Counted from the stretch's first letter, positions 15,527 to 23,225 are shown. The stretch is 27,636 nt of DNA from an uncultured Bacillota bacterium (GCA_946410475.1 CAMKAM010000005.1:1-27636), one strand, 5' to 3'. Program-made: numbers and translations. The notes: generated by a model not told the origin, from the sequence alone.

Positions 15527-15794
15527 CCATATATCCCCATCATTCTGATCTGTTCACTTCGATAGCTGGTTTTGATCGATTTCTTAATTGTAATATATTT
15601 CCATGTAATATTTTACCATTTATTACCTGCTCTGTCCATCAGTTTTCTGAAACTCTCTCTTTTCTAATCAAACTCTGCCCAATCGAAAATTGCTTGATCA
15701 ACATTTGCTCAGGAATCATCCGGATCGATGCTTTGCACTTTGCTTCCCTCACTTCATCTGACTCTTACTATTCGATGCCCCCTCGCCTTCCTTC

Positions 15795-15840
15795 AAATGA
15801 TAACCATAATAGTTACTGCATTTAATTTTGGTTATCATTT
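15795..15840. repeat. 12-bp perfect inverted repeat, copy 1 of a related element
   Basis: AAATGATAACCA (15795-15806) and TGGTTATCATTT (15829-15840) are perfect inverted arms around a 22-base loop that contains TAGTTA. No gene or T-run is attached to it. Confidence 0.6.
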
Positions 15841-15934
15841 CAATGTTTTTTCAACGCACAATACGATGATCGCGTACTGTTATTCCGTTTGTGCACGATT
15901 CACTTTCTTTTTTGTTCTTTCCTTTCCCAAAACG

Positions 15935-15980
15935 TTAACCAAAATCCTATAGTTATTGGATTATTGTTATCATTGCAACA
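15935..15980. repeat. Related structured element, copy 2
   Basis: This copy shares TTAACCAAAAT, TAGTTA and TTATCATT-CAA in the same order as the element at 15795-15840. It also has an internal inverted repeat, AATCC and GGATT (15943-15962). The two copies begin about 137 bp apart; similarity is imperfect. Confidence 0.4.
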
Positions 15981-16051
15981 TATTTCCTTTTCACTCGCAG
16001 CCCCTTTGTTGTTGGCGATAACTATGACTCTCAAAACACTGCATATCAAAA

Positions 16052-16079
16052 GACCCTCGCCGTTACCTAGGCAAGGGTC
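16052..16079 (-). terminator. Intrinsic terminator of the NlpC/P60-like gene
   Basis: GACCCTTGCC and GGCGAGGGTC (minus strand) form a 10-bp stem with one mismatch and an 8-base loop, followed by TTTTGAT. It is about 70 bp past the stop codon. Confidence 0.65.
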
Positions 16080-16146
16080 ATAGTTTTAACTCATATAGGC
16101 AGTCTCTGTTTCTTCCGCCAGAGCCAATGTCACTGCGGCTCCGATA

Positions 16147-17481
16147 CTAAGGTGTGCCCGGATTTCCCTGATCGACCGGCGTATCAGGATTTACCGGATC
16201 CGTTGGCGTATCGCCCGTACCCGGATCTACCGGTGTGCCCGGATTCTCAGGATCGGTCGGCGTTTCCGGAGTTCCCGGATCCACAGGAGTTCCCGGATCC
16301 ACAGGAGTTCCCGGATCCACAGGTGTTTCCGGATCAGTCGGTGTCTCAGGTGTCTGCGGCGTATCCGCTTCTTCCTTCGCATCCGGATCACCAAAGAGAT
16401 CGATCAGCACCTGTTCCGCGTTCATCTTCCTGTATCCGTCCGGATCCTCGAGGACCGAGGCATACCAGCTCATCCTTCCGTAATACGTCCTGTAGTTTTT
16501 CCGCGTATACACATTTGGATACTTTTTGTACCATGCCGGATAATACGCTTTCATATATTTGCGTGCAAGCTTCGCTGCTTCGCTGTTCTTCTTACCCGTC
16601 TTCGACGGTGTCCCTGCAAGTCTGACCCCCGGAGGAGAGCTGTGGATCAGCACCGTACTGCCGTCATCACAGTCACCGATCACGATCCAGACGTGACCGT
16701 TCGCGCTCATGACATCGCCCGGTCTGTGGCTCTTCACCTTGCTTTTCCTGGTCCACTTGCCGAACCCCTTTGTCGCCAGCGCCTTACCGGCCTTTCCGGA
16801 ATAATATACATATCCCGCTTTTCCATTAGCAGTGTTCATCGTATTGTATACGCACCACCCGAGGAAACCCGTGCAGTCGAGTCCTTTCCCGGTCCTGAAC
16901 AGATGCCTGTAATATTTGTATTTCTTCGTCTGCTTCGAAGCGAACTTGCGCCACTCGGGTGAAAGCCCCGTTCTCCTTGCCGTCTTCCCCGCAGCGTGCT
17001 GCCAGAGGTTCCAGCCGCCACCGTAGATATACATAGTCGAACCCATCGGAGCCTTTGCTGTACGCAGGAAATTCTTGATCGTGGACTTTGCCTTCCTCGG
17101 CACAGTCGTTTCAGCGATAATGCTCTTCTTGCTGTACTGTGTCTTGCCTTTCACTTTCCTGTAAGCGACTACATAGTAAGCATATTCTTTGCCCTTCTTA
17201 AGTCTGCTTCGGATGATCTTCCTCTTCGCAGTTCTCCTTACGCGTTTGAAATCCCCGCCGTTGACAGATTCATACACGACATATCCTTTTGCTCCGGAGA
17301 CCGGTTCCCATGTCACGGCAGCTTTCCGCTTCACCGCGCAAGCCATTGTGCCCTTCGGCTTGTTGTTTTTGAACGAAACTGCGCTCGCCGGAGCAGCCGA
17401 CGTAAAAATGAGACTCGCTGCTATCAAAAAGCACAGGGCCGCCTTTGCTGCTTTGATCGGTAATGATCTGTATTTTTCCAT
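16147..17481 (-). CDS. Secreted NlpC/P60-like cell-wall hydrolase with Fn3-like domain and Pro-rich repeat tail
   Basis: A 444-residue exported protein. It has a signal peptide ending near residue 34 (PASA) and a fibronectin-III-like domain at about 45-126 (AAVTWEPVSGAKGYVVYES). A papain-like domain at about 130-300 carries Cys203 in LDCTGFLGW, His263 in SANGHVWIVIGD and His280 in VLIHSSPPG, the layout of NlpC/P60/CHAP enzymes that cut peptidoglycan peptides. From about residue 370 to the end runs a tail of PVDPGT/PETPTDPE repeats. No LPxTG or SLH anchor follows, which is unusual for such a spacer-like tail. The ATG at 17481 follows AAGGAAG; a longer in-frame start at 17523 has no such site. 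Function as a hydrolase is inferred from motifs. Confidence 0.82.
   Translation of the reverse strand: MEKYRSLPIKAAKAALCFLIAASLIFTSAAPASAVSFKNNKPKGTMACAVKRKAAVTWEPVSGAKGYVVYESVNGGDFKRVRRTAKRKIIRSRLKKGKEYAYYVVAYRKVKGKTQYSKKSIIAETTVPRKAKSTIKNFLRTAKAPMGSTMYIYGGGWNLWQHAAGKTARRTGLSPEWRKFASKQTKKYKYYRHLFRTGKGLDCTGFLGWCVYNTMNTANGKAGYVYYSGKAGKALATKGFGKWTRKSKVKSHRPGDVMSANGHVWIVIGDCDDGSTVLIHSSPPGVRLAGTPSKTGKKNSEAAKLARKYMKAYYPAWYKKYPNVYTRKNYRTYYGRMSWYASVLEDPDGYRKMNAEQVLIDLFGDPDAKEEADTPQTPETPTDPETPVDPGTPVDPGTPVDPGTPETPTDPENPGTPVDPGTGDTPTDPVNPDTPVDQGNPGTP
16271..16324. repeat. Three tandem 18-bp repeats encoding the PVDPGT tail
   Basis: Three copies of an 18-base unit (GTTCCCGGATCCACAGGA) lie at 16271, 16289 and 16307, the last with one change; more diverged copies flank them. 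The unit is a multiple of 3, so copy-number change alters tail length without a frameshift. Confidence 0.9.
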
Positions 17482-17611
17482 TCTTACTTCCTTGTTCTCA
17501 AACTTCCAAACTCCACGTATCATCAGCGGATCCGATGATTTATGATTCTACAATCGAAAGCACCGGCGCGCAATGGACGCCGGAGCACTTTTCTTCATAT
17601 CTTCACAAAAC

Positions 17612-18469
17612 TCATATGCGCTGCATCGCGCTGATCAGATAGTCCTTGAATCTTACCGCGACCTCCGAAGGCGAATTAGCCAGGAATATCCCCAAAGTCC
17701 TGGTCGGTACCGGATCCAGTTCCAGCATCGCCACTTCCTCCGGCAGTTCTTTTATGAACAGTTTCGGGACAGCAGTGACACCTACCCCTTTCGCGACCAT
17801 ATTGATGAGAGTACTGTCATCATCCGTCACGACGACCAAGTTGTCTTCAGGCTTCGGCTTGACCGACAGATTCCTGTCCATTGCATTCAGAGGAGCTATT
17901 ATCCATCTGTATTCTGCGAACTCCTCCTGCGTGATCCGGGTCTTCCCCTCAGGCACAAGACTTTTCGGCATTATCGCGTAATATGGGTCTACCATCAGCG
18001 GATACCAGCGGAATCCCGTCAGTATATCCGACGTCCCAAGCACCATGTCGACTTCACCTGACAGCATCATATCCGTGAAGCCGATCGAGCCGACCCTTAT
18101 ATCGAATCTGACGTGCGGCATTTCCTCTTCGAATCCTGTAAGTATATCCGGCAGCCATGTGTTCGCGATACTGGAAAACGAAGCTATCCGTAATGGCTGC
18201 GCTTTTCCCTCTGCGACTGCTTTTGCTTCCCTCTCGAGTTTGTTCATCGCAGCATCCGCTTCCACGATGAAAGGGAGCAAAGCCTCGCCCTCCTCAGAGA
18301 GTCTCACCCCGCTGTGGCTCCTCTCCACCAGCCTCACTCCCAGTTCGTCCTCGAGGCTGTTCATAGTCTGCGTGACCGCAGACTGCGTGCATATCAGTTC
18401 TTCCGCAGCCTTGCTGAAGCTGCCTGTCCTGACGGCGGCAAGCAGTGTTTTCAGTTTCCTGTCATCCAT
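17612..18469 (-). CDS. LysR-family transcriptional regulator
   Basis: A 285-residue LysR regulator. The N-terminal winged helix-turn-helix (residues 1-60) contains the signature AVRTGSFSKAAEELICTQSA with TQTMNSLEDELGVRLVERS. A periplasmic-binding-protein-like effector domain from about residue 85 to the end follows. An AGGAG 10 nt upstream supports the ATG at 18469 over the ATG at 18487, which precedes that site. It is divergent from an EamA transporter gene and the 124-bp gap holds a LysR-type inverted repeat. By family habit it controls itself and the transporter in response to a small molecule (inference); the ligand is not evident. Confidence 0.92.
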   Translation of the reverse strand: MDDRKLKTLLAAVRTGSFSKAAEELICTQSAVTQTMNSLEDELGVRLVERSHSGVRLSEEGEALLPFIVEADAAMNKLEREAKAVAEGKAQPLRIASFSSIANTWLPDILTGFEEEMPHVRFDIRVGSIGFTDMMLSGEVDMVLGTSDILTGFRWYPLMVDPYYAIMPKSLVPEGKTRITQEEFAEYRWIIAPLNAMDRNLSVKPKPEDNLVVVTDDDSTLINMVAKGVGVTAVPKLFIKELPEEVAMLELDPVPTRTLGIFLANSPSEVAVRFKDYLISAMQRI

Positions 18470-18498
18470 ACTGTTTCTCTCCTGCATATAAGCAAATC

Positions 18499-18517
18499 TA
18501 ATATATGTATTATATTA
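18499..18517. promoter_or_regulatory. LysR-type inverted repeat in the divergent promoter region
   Basis: TAATATA, TGTAT and TATATTA form a 19-bp perfect inverted repeat with a 5-base spacer, containing the T-N11-A pattern of LysR sites. It lies between the regulator and transporter genes. A longer-range pair, ATATAAG (18486) and CTTATAT (18528), flanks it. Confidence 0.5.
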
Positions 18518-18593
18518 TCAGTCTTCTCTTATATCAATCGCAGGATTAATCTAGAGACGGAACCAATCGACGGAGGATCGGAAAGGGATAAAA

Positions 18594-19517
18594 ATGAAAC
18601 ACAGCTACTCACTCCCAATAACAGTATTCATACTCTGGGGCAGTCTTTATGTCGTATCAAAACCCGCCATGGAAAACGTGCCGCCTGTCACACTTCTGTT
18701 TCTCAGATTGGCGATAGCGGTCATCGTCCTGGCGATCATCCTCAAAAGGAAATACGGCTCGCTTCCGCGCATGAAAAAAGAGCACCGCGGCCGCTTCGCT
18801 GCGATAGGCATCCTCGGCTACGGCGCCGGTCTCGCCTGCCTTCAGATCAGCAACGATATGCTCGATGCTTCACTGTCGTCGCTCCTGAACGCGATGTGTC
18901 CGATAGTTATATTCGTACTGGCCGGACTGATCCTCCGTGAACGTATAAGCGCAGGCAAGATCATCGGTATCGTCCTCGCGATCGCCGGCATCTATCTTAT
19001 AGTTGGCAAAGGAGGCGGGGATATAAGCATCCCCGGAGTCATCATCGCGTGCGTATCCGTCGCGCTCTGGTCGCTCGGCTCAGTCCTGACAAGGGCAGTA
19101 TCCGAAGGATATGACCCCCTTGCAGTCGCCTTCTTCAGCATGGGGCTGTCCCTCTTCCCGCTCGGGATAGGCTCAGCAGTCGAAATGTCTGCCCATCCGC
19201 CGGTCTTCACGCTTGCCGTGCTCATCTCGATCCTTTACCTCGGACTCGTTGCGACAGCGACCGCCAACATCATGTGGAACATCGCTCTGTGCACCACTCC
19301 TGCGAGCACCTGCTCCATGTTCTATCCGGTGCAGGCTCTCTCATCCGCAGTGATGGGCATAGTGTTCCTCGGCGAAGCCGTCACACCGGGCTTCATCGCC
19401 GGCGCTGCTGTGATCTCAGCAGGCATCGTCCTGGCCGCAGTAAGCGACGGCAGACAAACAAAAAGCCGCCCCGCTCTCCCGCGAAGCAGCTCTGTCAGTG
19501 CATTGGAACGGCCCTAG
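18594..19517 (+). CDS. EamA/DMT-family metabolite exporter
   Basis: A 307-residue, roughly ten-helix membrane protein with two EamA repeats (about residues 5-135 and 147-285). Typical motifs are ITVFILWGSLYVVSKPAMEN, VTLLFLRLAIAVIVLA, LNAMCPIVIFVLAGLILRER and the second-half VQALSSAVMGIVFLGEAVTP. Members usually export amino acids or other metabolites; the substrate here is unknown. An AAAGGGA ribosome binding site precedes the ATG. The divergent LysR regulator and the shared inverted repeat suggest inducible expression. The C-terminal ~20 residues are hydrophilic and variable. No terminator was seen in the 52 bp to the convergent lipoprotein gene. Confidence 0.9.
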   Translation: MKHSYSLPITVFILWGSLYVVSKPAMENVPPVTLLFLRLAIAVIVLAIILKRKYGSLPRMKKEHRGRFAAIGILGYGAGLACLQISNDMLDASLSSLLNAMCPIVIFVLAGLILRERISAGKIIGIVLAIAGIYLIVGKGGGDISIPGVIIACVSVALWSLGSVLTRAVSEGYDPLAVAFFSMGLSLFPLGIGSAVEMSAHPPVFTLAVLISILYLGLVATATANIMWNIALCTTPASTCSMFYPVQALSSAVMGIVFLGEAVTPGFIAGAAVISAGIVLAAVSDGRQTKSRPALPRSSSVSALERP

Positions 19518-19569
19518 AACCATCTTGATCTATTCATCTGCTGCGTCAAAGGCGATGCCAACGATCTGA

Positions 19570-20313
19570 TCAGTACAGTTCGGATAGTTTTTCCGTGACC
19601 CTTCCCGTGACCTTTGTATAGTAAGCATAATCGGCGGAGGACAGTTCGTCTTCATCTATCGCATCTATCTTTTCCTCAAACTTGCTGTATTTGTCGATCA
19701 TGCTGCTGTAATCCTCAAGCATGCCTGATACATCGTCGCTGTTTTCATATTTCTTCATAAAGTCAACGTAGTCATTCATGAATGCCTCATATTCATCCAT
19801 CGTTTTTTTGAAATCCGCGCTCACCGATGATCCGCTATCTGATTTGTCGCTTTTCTTTTTCTGTTTCTGTTCACTGTTCGACTCCTGCTTCTTTTCCTCC
19901 GGCTCTTCCGCATCTTCCTTTTCCTCTTCATCATCAGGAACATATAGTGAAAGATCCGCTATCTTCGTCGATGAATCGTAAGATATGCTCAATGAATACC
20001 CATCTTTGTTCTTCGCATCAAAGTAGCACGAATCATCATATTCCGAATAACTCTGCTCCTCTGTAAAACCTGCATCCTTGCACGCCTTGACATAGTCCTT
20101 ATACTCATCTTCGCTCATCTTCAGATTTGCGTATATCGACTCATCGTCATATGAAAGATCCGTTGCCGACGCCGTCGTTTCAGGCAGCAGTTTTCCAAGT
20201 TCGTTATCCGGCCATTCGCATGCCTCGGCTGTCTCACTGTCGCCGCATCCCGTCAGCGCCATCGCCATCACAAGCGCGGCTGCCATACAAATCAATAGCA
20301 ATCTTCTCTTCAT
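19570..20313 (-). CDS. Predicted lipoprotein with acidic/Lys-rich linker
   Basis: A 247-residue lipoprotein with the signal MKRRLLLICMAAA and lipobox ALTGC, so it is anchored outside the membrane. Residues about 30-125 form an acidic domain. A low-complexity Glu/Lys/Ser linker (about 128-160) follows. The C-terminal helical part has FKKTMDEYEAFMNDYVDFMKK, a pattern like DUF6591 proteins. The ATG at 20313 follows AAAGGAGA; a longer open frame to 20364 overlaps the upstream gene. It starts 17 bp after the MerR gene's stop and is surely in the same transcript, so the MerR regulator's signal probably controls it. Biochemical role unknown. Confidence 0.82.
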   Translation of the reverse strand: MKRRLLLICMAAALVMAMALTGCGDSETAEACEWPDNELGKLLPETTASATDLSYDDESIYANLKMSEDEYKDYVKACKDAGFTEEQSYSEYDDSCYFDAKNKDGYSLSISYDSSTKIADLSLYVPDDEEEKEDAEEPEEKKQESNSEQKQKKKSDKSDSGSSVSADFKKTMDEYEAFMNDYVDFMKKYENSDDVSGMLEDYSSMIDKYSKFEEKIDAIDEDELSSADYAYYTKVTGRVTEKLSELY

Positions 20314-20330
20314 CTTCTGTCTCCTTTCAT

Positions 20331-20750
20331 TTATCGGTTCGATCCCCCTTCTCTGCGGCGGCACAGCAGTTTCTCTATCAGAGTTTTCCTGAGTTCTCCA
20401 TCATCTCCGGCGATATCCTCTATCAGCTTCATCGCCTCGCCGCACGCGATCTGGCGATCGAGCTCATTCCGTCTTCTTCGGAGATCTTCCAGATGGTCTT
20501 CGAGTATCGCCTTTCTGATGTCCTCATCCTCACCGAACATCGCCGCGATATCCTCGACCGATAGTCCGATCCGCTTCAGCAGCAGGATGTGCTTCAGTTT
20601 TCTCACTGCTTCGTCATCATACAGCCATTCTCTCCTGCCCGTCTGACTCTTGACCGTCGGCTGCAGCAGCCGCTTTTCATCATAGTATCTGAGCGCGCTC
20701 TCCGTTACACCTGTCTGAGCCGCAAGATCCCTTATGGTTTTGTACGACAT
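20331..20750 (-). CDS. MerR-family transcriptional regulator
   Basis: A 139-residue MerR regulator. The winged helix-turn-helix (IRDLAAQTGVTESALRYYDE, residues 6-25) is followed by KRLLQPTVKSQTGRREWLYDDEAV and the second helix pair with LLLKRIGLSVEDIAAMF. A dimerisation coiled coil (about 80-115) and a short C-terminal part complete it. There is no effector domain of the BmrR type and no cysteine pattern for metal sensing, so the signal is unclear. The ATG at 20750 is preceded by GAGGG; the longer open frame upstream runs through the promoter. It is the first gene of an operon with a lipoprotein and has a textbook MerR-type promoter in front of it, implying autoregulation. Confidence 0.9.
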   Translation of the reverse strand: MSYKTIRDLAAQTGVTESALRYYDEKRLLQPTVKSQTGRREWLYDDEAVRKLKHILLLKRIGLSVEDIAAMFGEDEDIRKAILEDHLEDLRRRRNELDRQIACGEAMKLIEDIAGDDGELRKTLIEKLLCRRREGGSNR

Positions 20751-20766
20751 AGTTTCCCTCTTTTCT

Positions 20767-20797
20767 ATGCTACATCTCGTCGCAGCAACGAGGTCAA
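20767..20797 (-). promoter_or_regulatory. MerR-type promoter with 19-bp spacer and internal palindrome
   Basis: On the minus strand, TTGACC (20797-20792) and TAGCAT (20772-20767) are 19 bp apart, the overlong spacing typical of MerR-activated promoters. A 17-bp near-palindrome (20776-20792, arms CTCGTCGC and GCAACGAG, one mismatch) lies in the spacer. Confidence 0.75.
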
Positions 20798-20946
20798 TGC
20801 CATATTTGAAATGTAAGCTTACTGTTTCTCTCCTTTCCGCATTCCCGATGCTGCGATCCATCTCATTACAGGAGCAGAAAAAATTACGAGGCGGAGGGGA
20901 GGTGTAAGCAGACAGAAACAGGGGCAGATCTGACAAAAAATAAAGA

Positions 20947-20973
20947 GCAGTATGCGCATATCGCGCACACTGC
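20947..20973 (-). terminator. Intrinsic terminator of the kinase-regulator operon
   Basis: Arms GCAGTGTGCGC and GCGCATACTGC (minus strand, one mismatch) enclose a 5-base loop and are followed by TCTTTATTTTTT. It lies 34 bp past the response regulator's stop. Confidence 0.75.
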
Positions 20974-21006
20974 CTTAAATTTCGTTGCAAGCCGTATTTC
21001 TCGGGA

Positions 21007-21684
21007 TCACCTGCTGATGAACTCCGCAGGTGTCATCCCATTGAACCGCTTGAAATATTTGTAGAAATTGTTGATGTTCTCGTAGCCCACTTCTTTCGCG
21101 ATCTCTGAGATGCTCATCTCTCCGGTCTTGAGCAGTTTTATGGCGTGGTTGATCCTCACTGTGTGAAGATATGTAAGGATGCTCATCCCCATGTGCTTCT
21201 TGAATAGCCTGGCCAGACTGGTAGGCGTCGTATATATCTCCTTCGCGAGCTTCGATACCTCGAAACTCTCTTTATAATTCGCATTCACGTACTCGAGCAC
21301 CTTGTTGACATCGGGGCTCTTCGTGAAATTCCAGCCTACTGCCCGCTCTATCGCCTGCCTGAACTGATTAGCCTTCAGCGGCTTCAACAGCAGATCCTTC
21401 GCCCCGAGACGAAGCGCCTCCTGGGCGTATTCGAACTGATCGTAGGCTGTGATTATTATATATTTGTGATCCGGTTTTTCCCTCATGACATCAAGTCCGT
21501 TCTTATACGGCATCCTTATGTCCATGAAGACCAGATCGGGGGCGACCTCATCGATCAGCTCGCATGCTTTTCTTCCATTTGATGCAGTACCGACTATCTC
21601 TATCGGCACGAGTTCTCTCTCAATAACACTCTTGACGATGACAGCCGTTGCCGGCTCGTCATCTACTACTATCGCTCTAATCAT
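21007..21684 (-). CDS. Response regulator, REC plus AraC-type DNA-binding domain
   Basis: A 225-residue YesN-type response regulator. The receiver domain (1-118) has the acidic pocket Asp8-Asp9, phospho-acceptor Asp55 in LVFMDIRMPYKNG, Thr79 and Lys101 in LLLKPLKA. The AraC-type double helix-turn-helix occupies about 127-225, with LAKEIYTTPTSLARLFKKHM and the second-motif SISEIAKEVGYENINNFYKYF. Such regulators bind direct repeats upstream of target promoters. Its ATG overlaps the TGA of the sensor kinase by 4 bp, so the two are one signalling pair. The likely target is the adjacent YkvI-family transporter, whose promoter is preceded by two direct repeats. Confidence 0.93.
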   Translation of the reverse strand: MIRAIVVDDEPATAVIVKSVIERELVPIEIVGTASNGRKACELIDEVAPDLVFMDIRMPYKNGLDVMREKPDHKYIIITAYDQFEYAQEALRLGAKDLLLKPLKANQFRQAIERAVGWNFTKSPDVNKVLEYVNANYKESFEVSKLAKEIYTTPTSLARLFKKHMGMSILTYLHTVRINHAIKLLKTGEMSISEIAKEVGYENINNFYKYFKRFNGMTPAEFISR

Positions 21685-23189
21685 TCTGCCTCACAGTCTT
21701 CCTTTTCCATGTTCGTCGGTATCTTTATCGCCACTACCGTTTTCTTCTCTTCGCTCTTCAGGAACCTGAAGACGAATCTGTTGCCATAAGCCATCTGCAG
21801 CTTTTCATGTATCAGCGACAGGCCATGGCCTGAATGCTGCCGCAGCATGACGTTGATGTGATCTATCGTCTGGTCGTCAAGAACAGCTCCGTTGTTTTTG
21901 ACGTATATCTCTACCCACTGACCCGCTTTTCTTATTACGATGCCCAGCCATTTGTCCTCGTCGCGCATAGGTGAGAGCCCATGCTTGAACGCGTTCTCCA
22001 CCAGAGGCTGGAGAAAGTTGAACGGCACCGGCACTTCATCGGCCGCAGGATCTTTGTCGAAATCCACAGTAAGCGATTCCCTGAACCTCAGCTGCTGCAT
22101 TTCGATATACAGATCAAGATACCCTATCTCCGATCGAAGCGGCACAGTTTTGACATCCGTCATCATCGACCGCCTGAACATCTCCGACAGATCGACAATG
22201 ACATCATATACCTTCTCCCTCGGTTCGTCGAGCGCCATTCTCGCTATCATATTCAGTGTGTTGAAAAGGAAATGATGATTGATCTTGAGATCCGTAACAC
22301 TGTACTGCGTGTCGTGGAGGTCGTCGTTGAGCATCATCAGCTCGTGCTCGGAAGCCTCCAGTTCCAGCTGCATATTGATAGCTTCGTTCCTCAGCGAAAC
22401 ATACTGGCAGAACGAAATGATGTTCCTCGTGATGTGGTGGAGCTGGTGCTTGATGCCCGGCGGAGAGCTGGCGTGATCAGGGATCAGGCTTTCTTTTCCC
22501 TCCAGCATCGAATCGTGTCCGAGCTCTATGATGCAACCTCCGCGTACCGCGCCTATGTCGTTGTTCATGAAGCGGATGGGATAGTGATAGACTGTAAGCC
22601 CATACGGACAGACGAATTCGGATGCCTCGCTTTTTTCAAGTCCGAGTTCGGGGTGCTCCTCCAGACAGTAGCAGCTTCCTTCGCCGCCCTGCATACACTT
22701 TTCACGGCAGATCTGCGGCCACTTGTCCCCGCGGTACACCTCTTTCCAATCGCTGTCAAAAACCACTATCGGAGTAGAAAGGTTCTCGGCGATCTGCTTT
22801 TCAAGAGCCCTTACCGCATTGTAAAGATTCTCGGTATAGTCGATCCCCTGGGCATTGTCCTCAGCAAAAGCCGGGACATCCTGGACTGCCGGTATCGAAA
22901 TATCGAGTTCCTTCAGCGTAAAGTCGCCTGTATTGACCGTCCGGTGCGAATCACCGGATTCAAAGAAAAAGGCTGCTCCCGGGTAAGCAGGATGAGCCAC
23001 GTCATTGATATAAACGTACCCTTCACCCTCAAGTATATATACGAGCTGTTCTGTCCCGTAATGCATGTGTTTCGGGAACTCACCGCCCGGATCGACCATC
23101 GCCACAGCGTAGCTCATCATCGATTTGGAGCCGCTCCGCTTGATCAGATCGAACCAATCATATCTGCTTGATTTTGTTACTTCTACCAT
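21681..23189 (-). CDS. Cytoplasmic sensor histidine kinase: cupin, PocR and LytS-type kinase domains
   Basis: About 502 residues from the ATG at 23189. Domains in order: a cupin (about 20-105, GGEFPKHMHYGTEQLVYILE with metal-ligand-like His), a PocR ligand-binding domain (about 115-225) with a cysteine cluster (ICREKC, SCYC, EFVCPYG), a helical linker, a His_kinase region with phospho-acceptor His306 in NHHFLFNTLNMIARM, and a HATPase domain (QPLVENAFKHGL, GHGLSLIHEKL). No transmembrane helix is visible, so it should sense an internal ligand. PocR domains bind small hydrocarbon derivatives. An in-frame ATG at 23240 lies upstream of a candidate -10 (23231-23226), so the shorter start is preferred. 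It is coupled to the response regulator by a 4-bp overlap. Confidence 0.88.
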   Translation of the reverse strand: MVEVTKSSRYDWFDLIKRSGSKSMMSYAVAMVDPGGEFPKHMHYGTEQLVYILEGEGYVYINDVAHPAYPGAAFFFESGDSHRTVNTGDFTLKELDISIPAVQDVPAFAEDNAQGIDYTENLYNAVRALEKQIAENLSTPIVVFDSDWKEVYRGDKWPQICREKCMQGGEGSCYCLEEHPELGLEKSEASEFVCPYGLTVYHYPIRFMNNDIGAVRGGCIIELGHDSMLEGKESLIPDHASSPPGIKHQLHHITRNIISFCQYVSLRNEAINMQLELEASEHELMMLNDDLHDTQYSVTDLKINHHFLFNTLNMIARMALDEPREKVYDVIVDLSEMFRRSMMTDVKTVPLRSEIGYLDLYIEMQQLRFRESLTVDFDKDPAADEVPVPFNFLQPLVENAFKHGLSPMRDEDKWLGIVIRKAGQWVEIYVKNNGAVLDDQTIDHINVMLRQHSGHGLSLIHEKLQMAYGNRFVFRFLKSEEKKTVVAIKIPTNMEKEDCEAE

Positions 23190-23225
23190 TCTGTTCTGTC
23201 TTTCCCACCATACATACTTAAAAAA

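Larger units (their letters stand above)
15527..16146. other. AT-rich intergenic region, about 620 bp, no credible gene
   Basis: The plus-strand open frames here (15728-15952 and 15889-16083) lack ribosome binding sites, have Phe/Ser/Leu-rich low-complexity translations and cross structured repeats, so I do not call them genes. The stretch contains two related structured elements (15795-15840 and 15935-15980), pyrimidine-rich tracts and the terminator of the next gene. With the AT-rich orphan next to it, it looks like a foreign or degenerate island. Confidence 0.6.

Noticed and set aside
15728..16083. Two small plus-strand open frames in the AT-rich gap
   Set aside because: No ribosome binding site, low-complexity translation, and they run through inverted repeats and a terminator.
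16086..16151. Alternative-frame continuation of the NlpC/P60-like gene past its stop (LSIGAAVTLALAEETETAYMS in the +1 frame)
   Set aside because: It looks protein-like but needs a frameshift, is short and contains no anchor motif; it may be chance. Read-level checking of the repeat tail would settle it.
16271..16324. Tandem repeats considered as a CRISPR-like array
   Set aside because: They are 18-bp units with no spacers and encode an in-frame PVDPGT tail.
20798..20946. Upstream extension of the MerR open frame as coding sequence
   Set aside because: It would run through the MerR-type promoter, and the true ATG at 20750 has a ribosome binding site and begins the conserved HTH.
21981..23171. 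396-codon plus-strand open frame opposite the histidine kinase
   Set aside because: His/Arg/Val-rich antisense translation without domains; the kinase on the minus strand is unambiguous.
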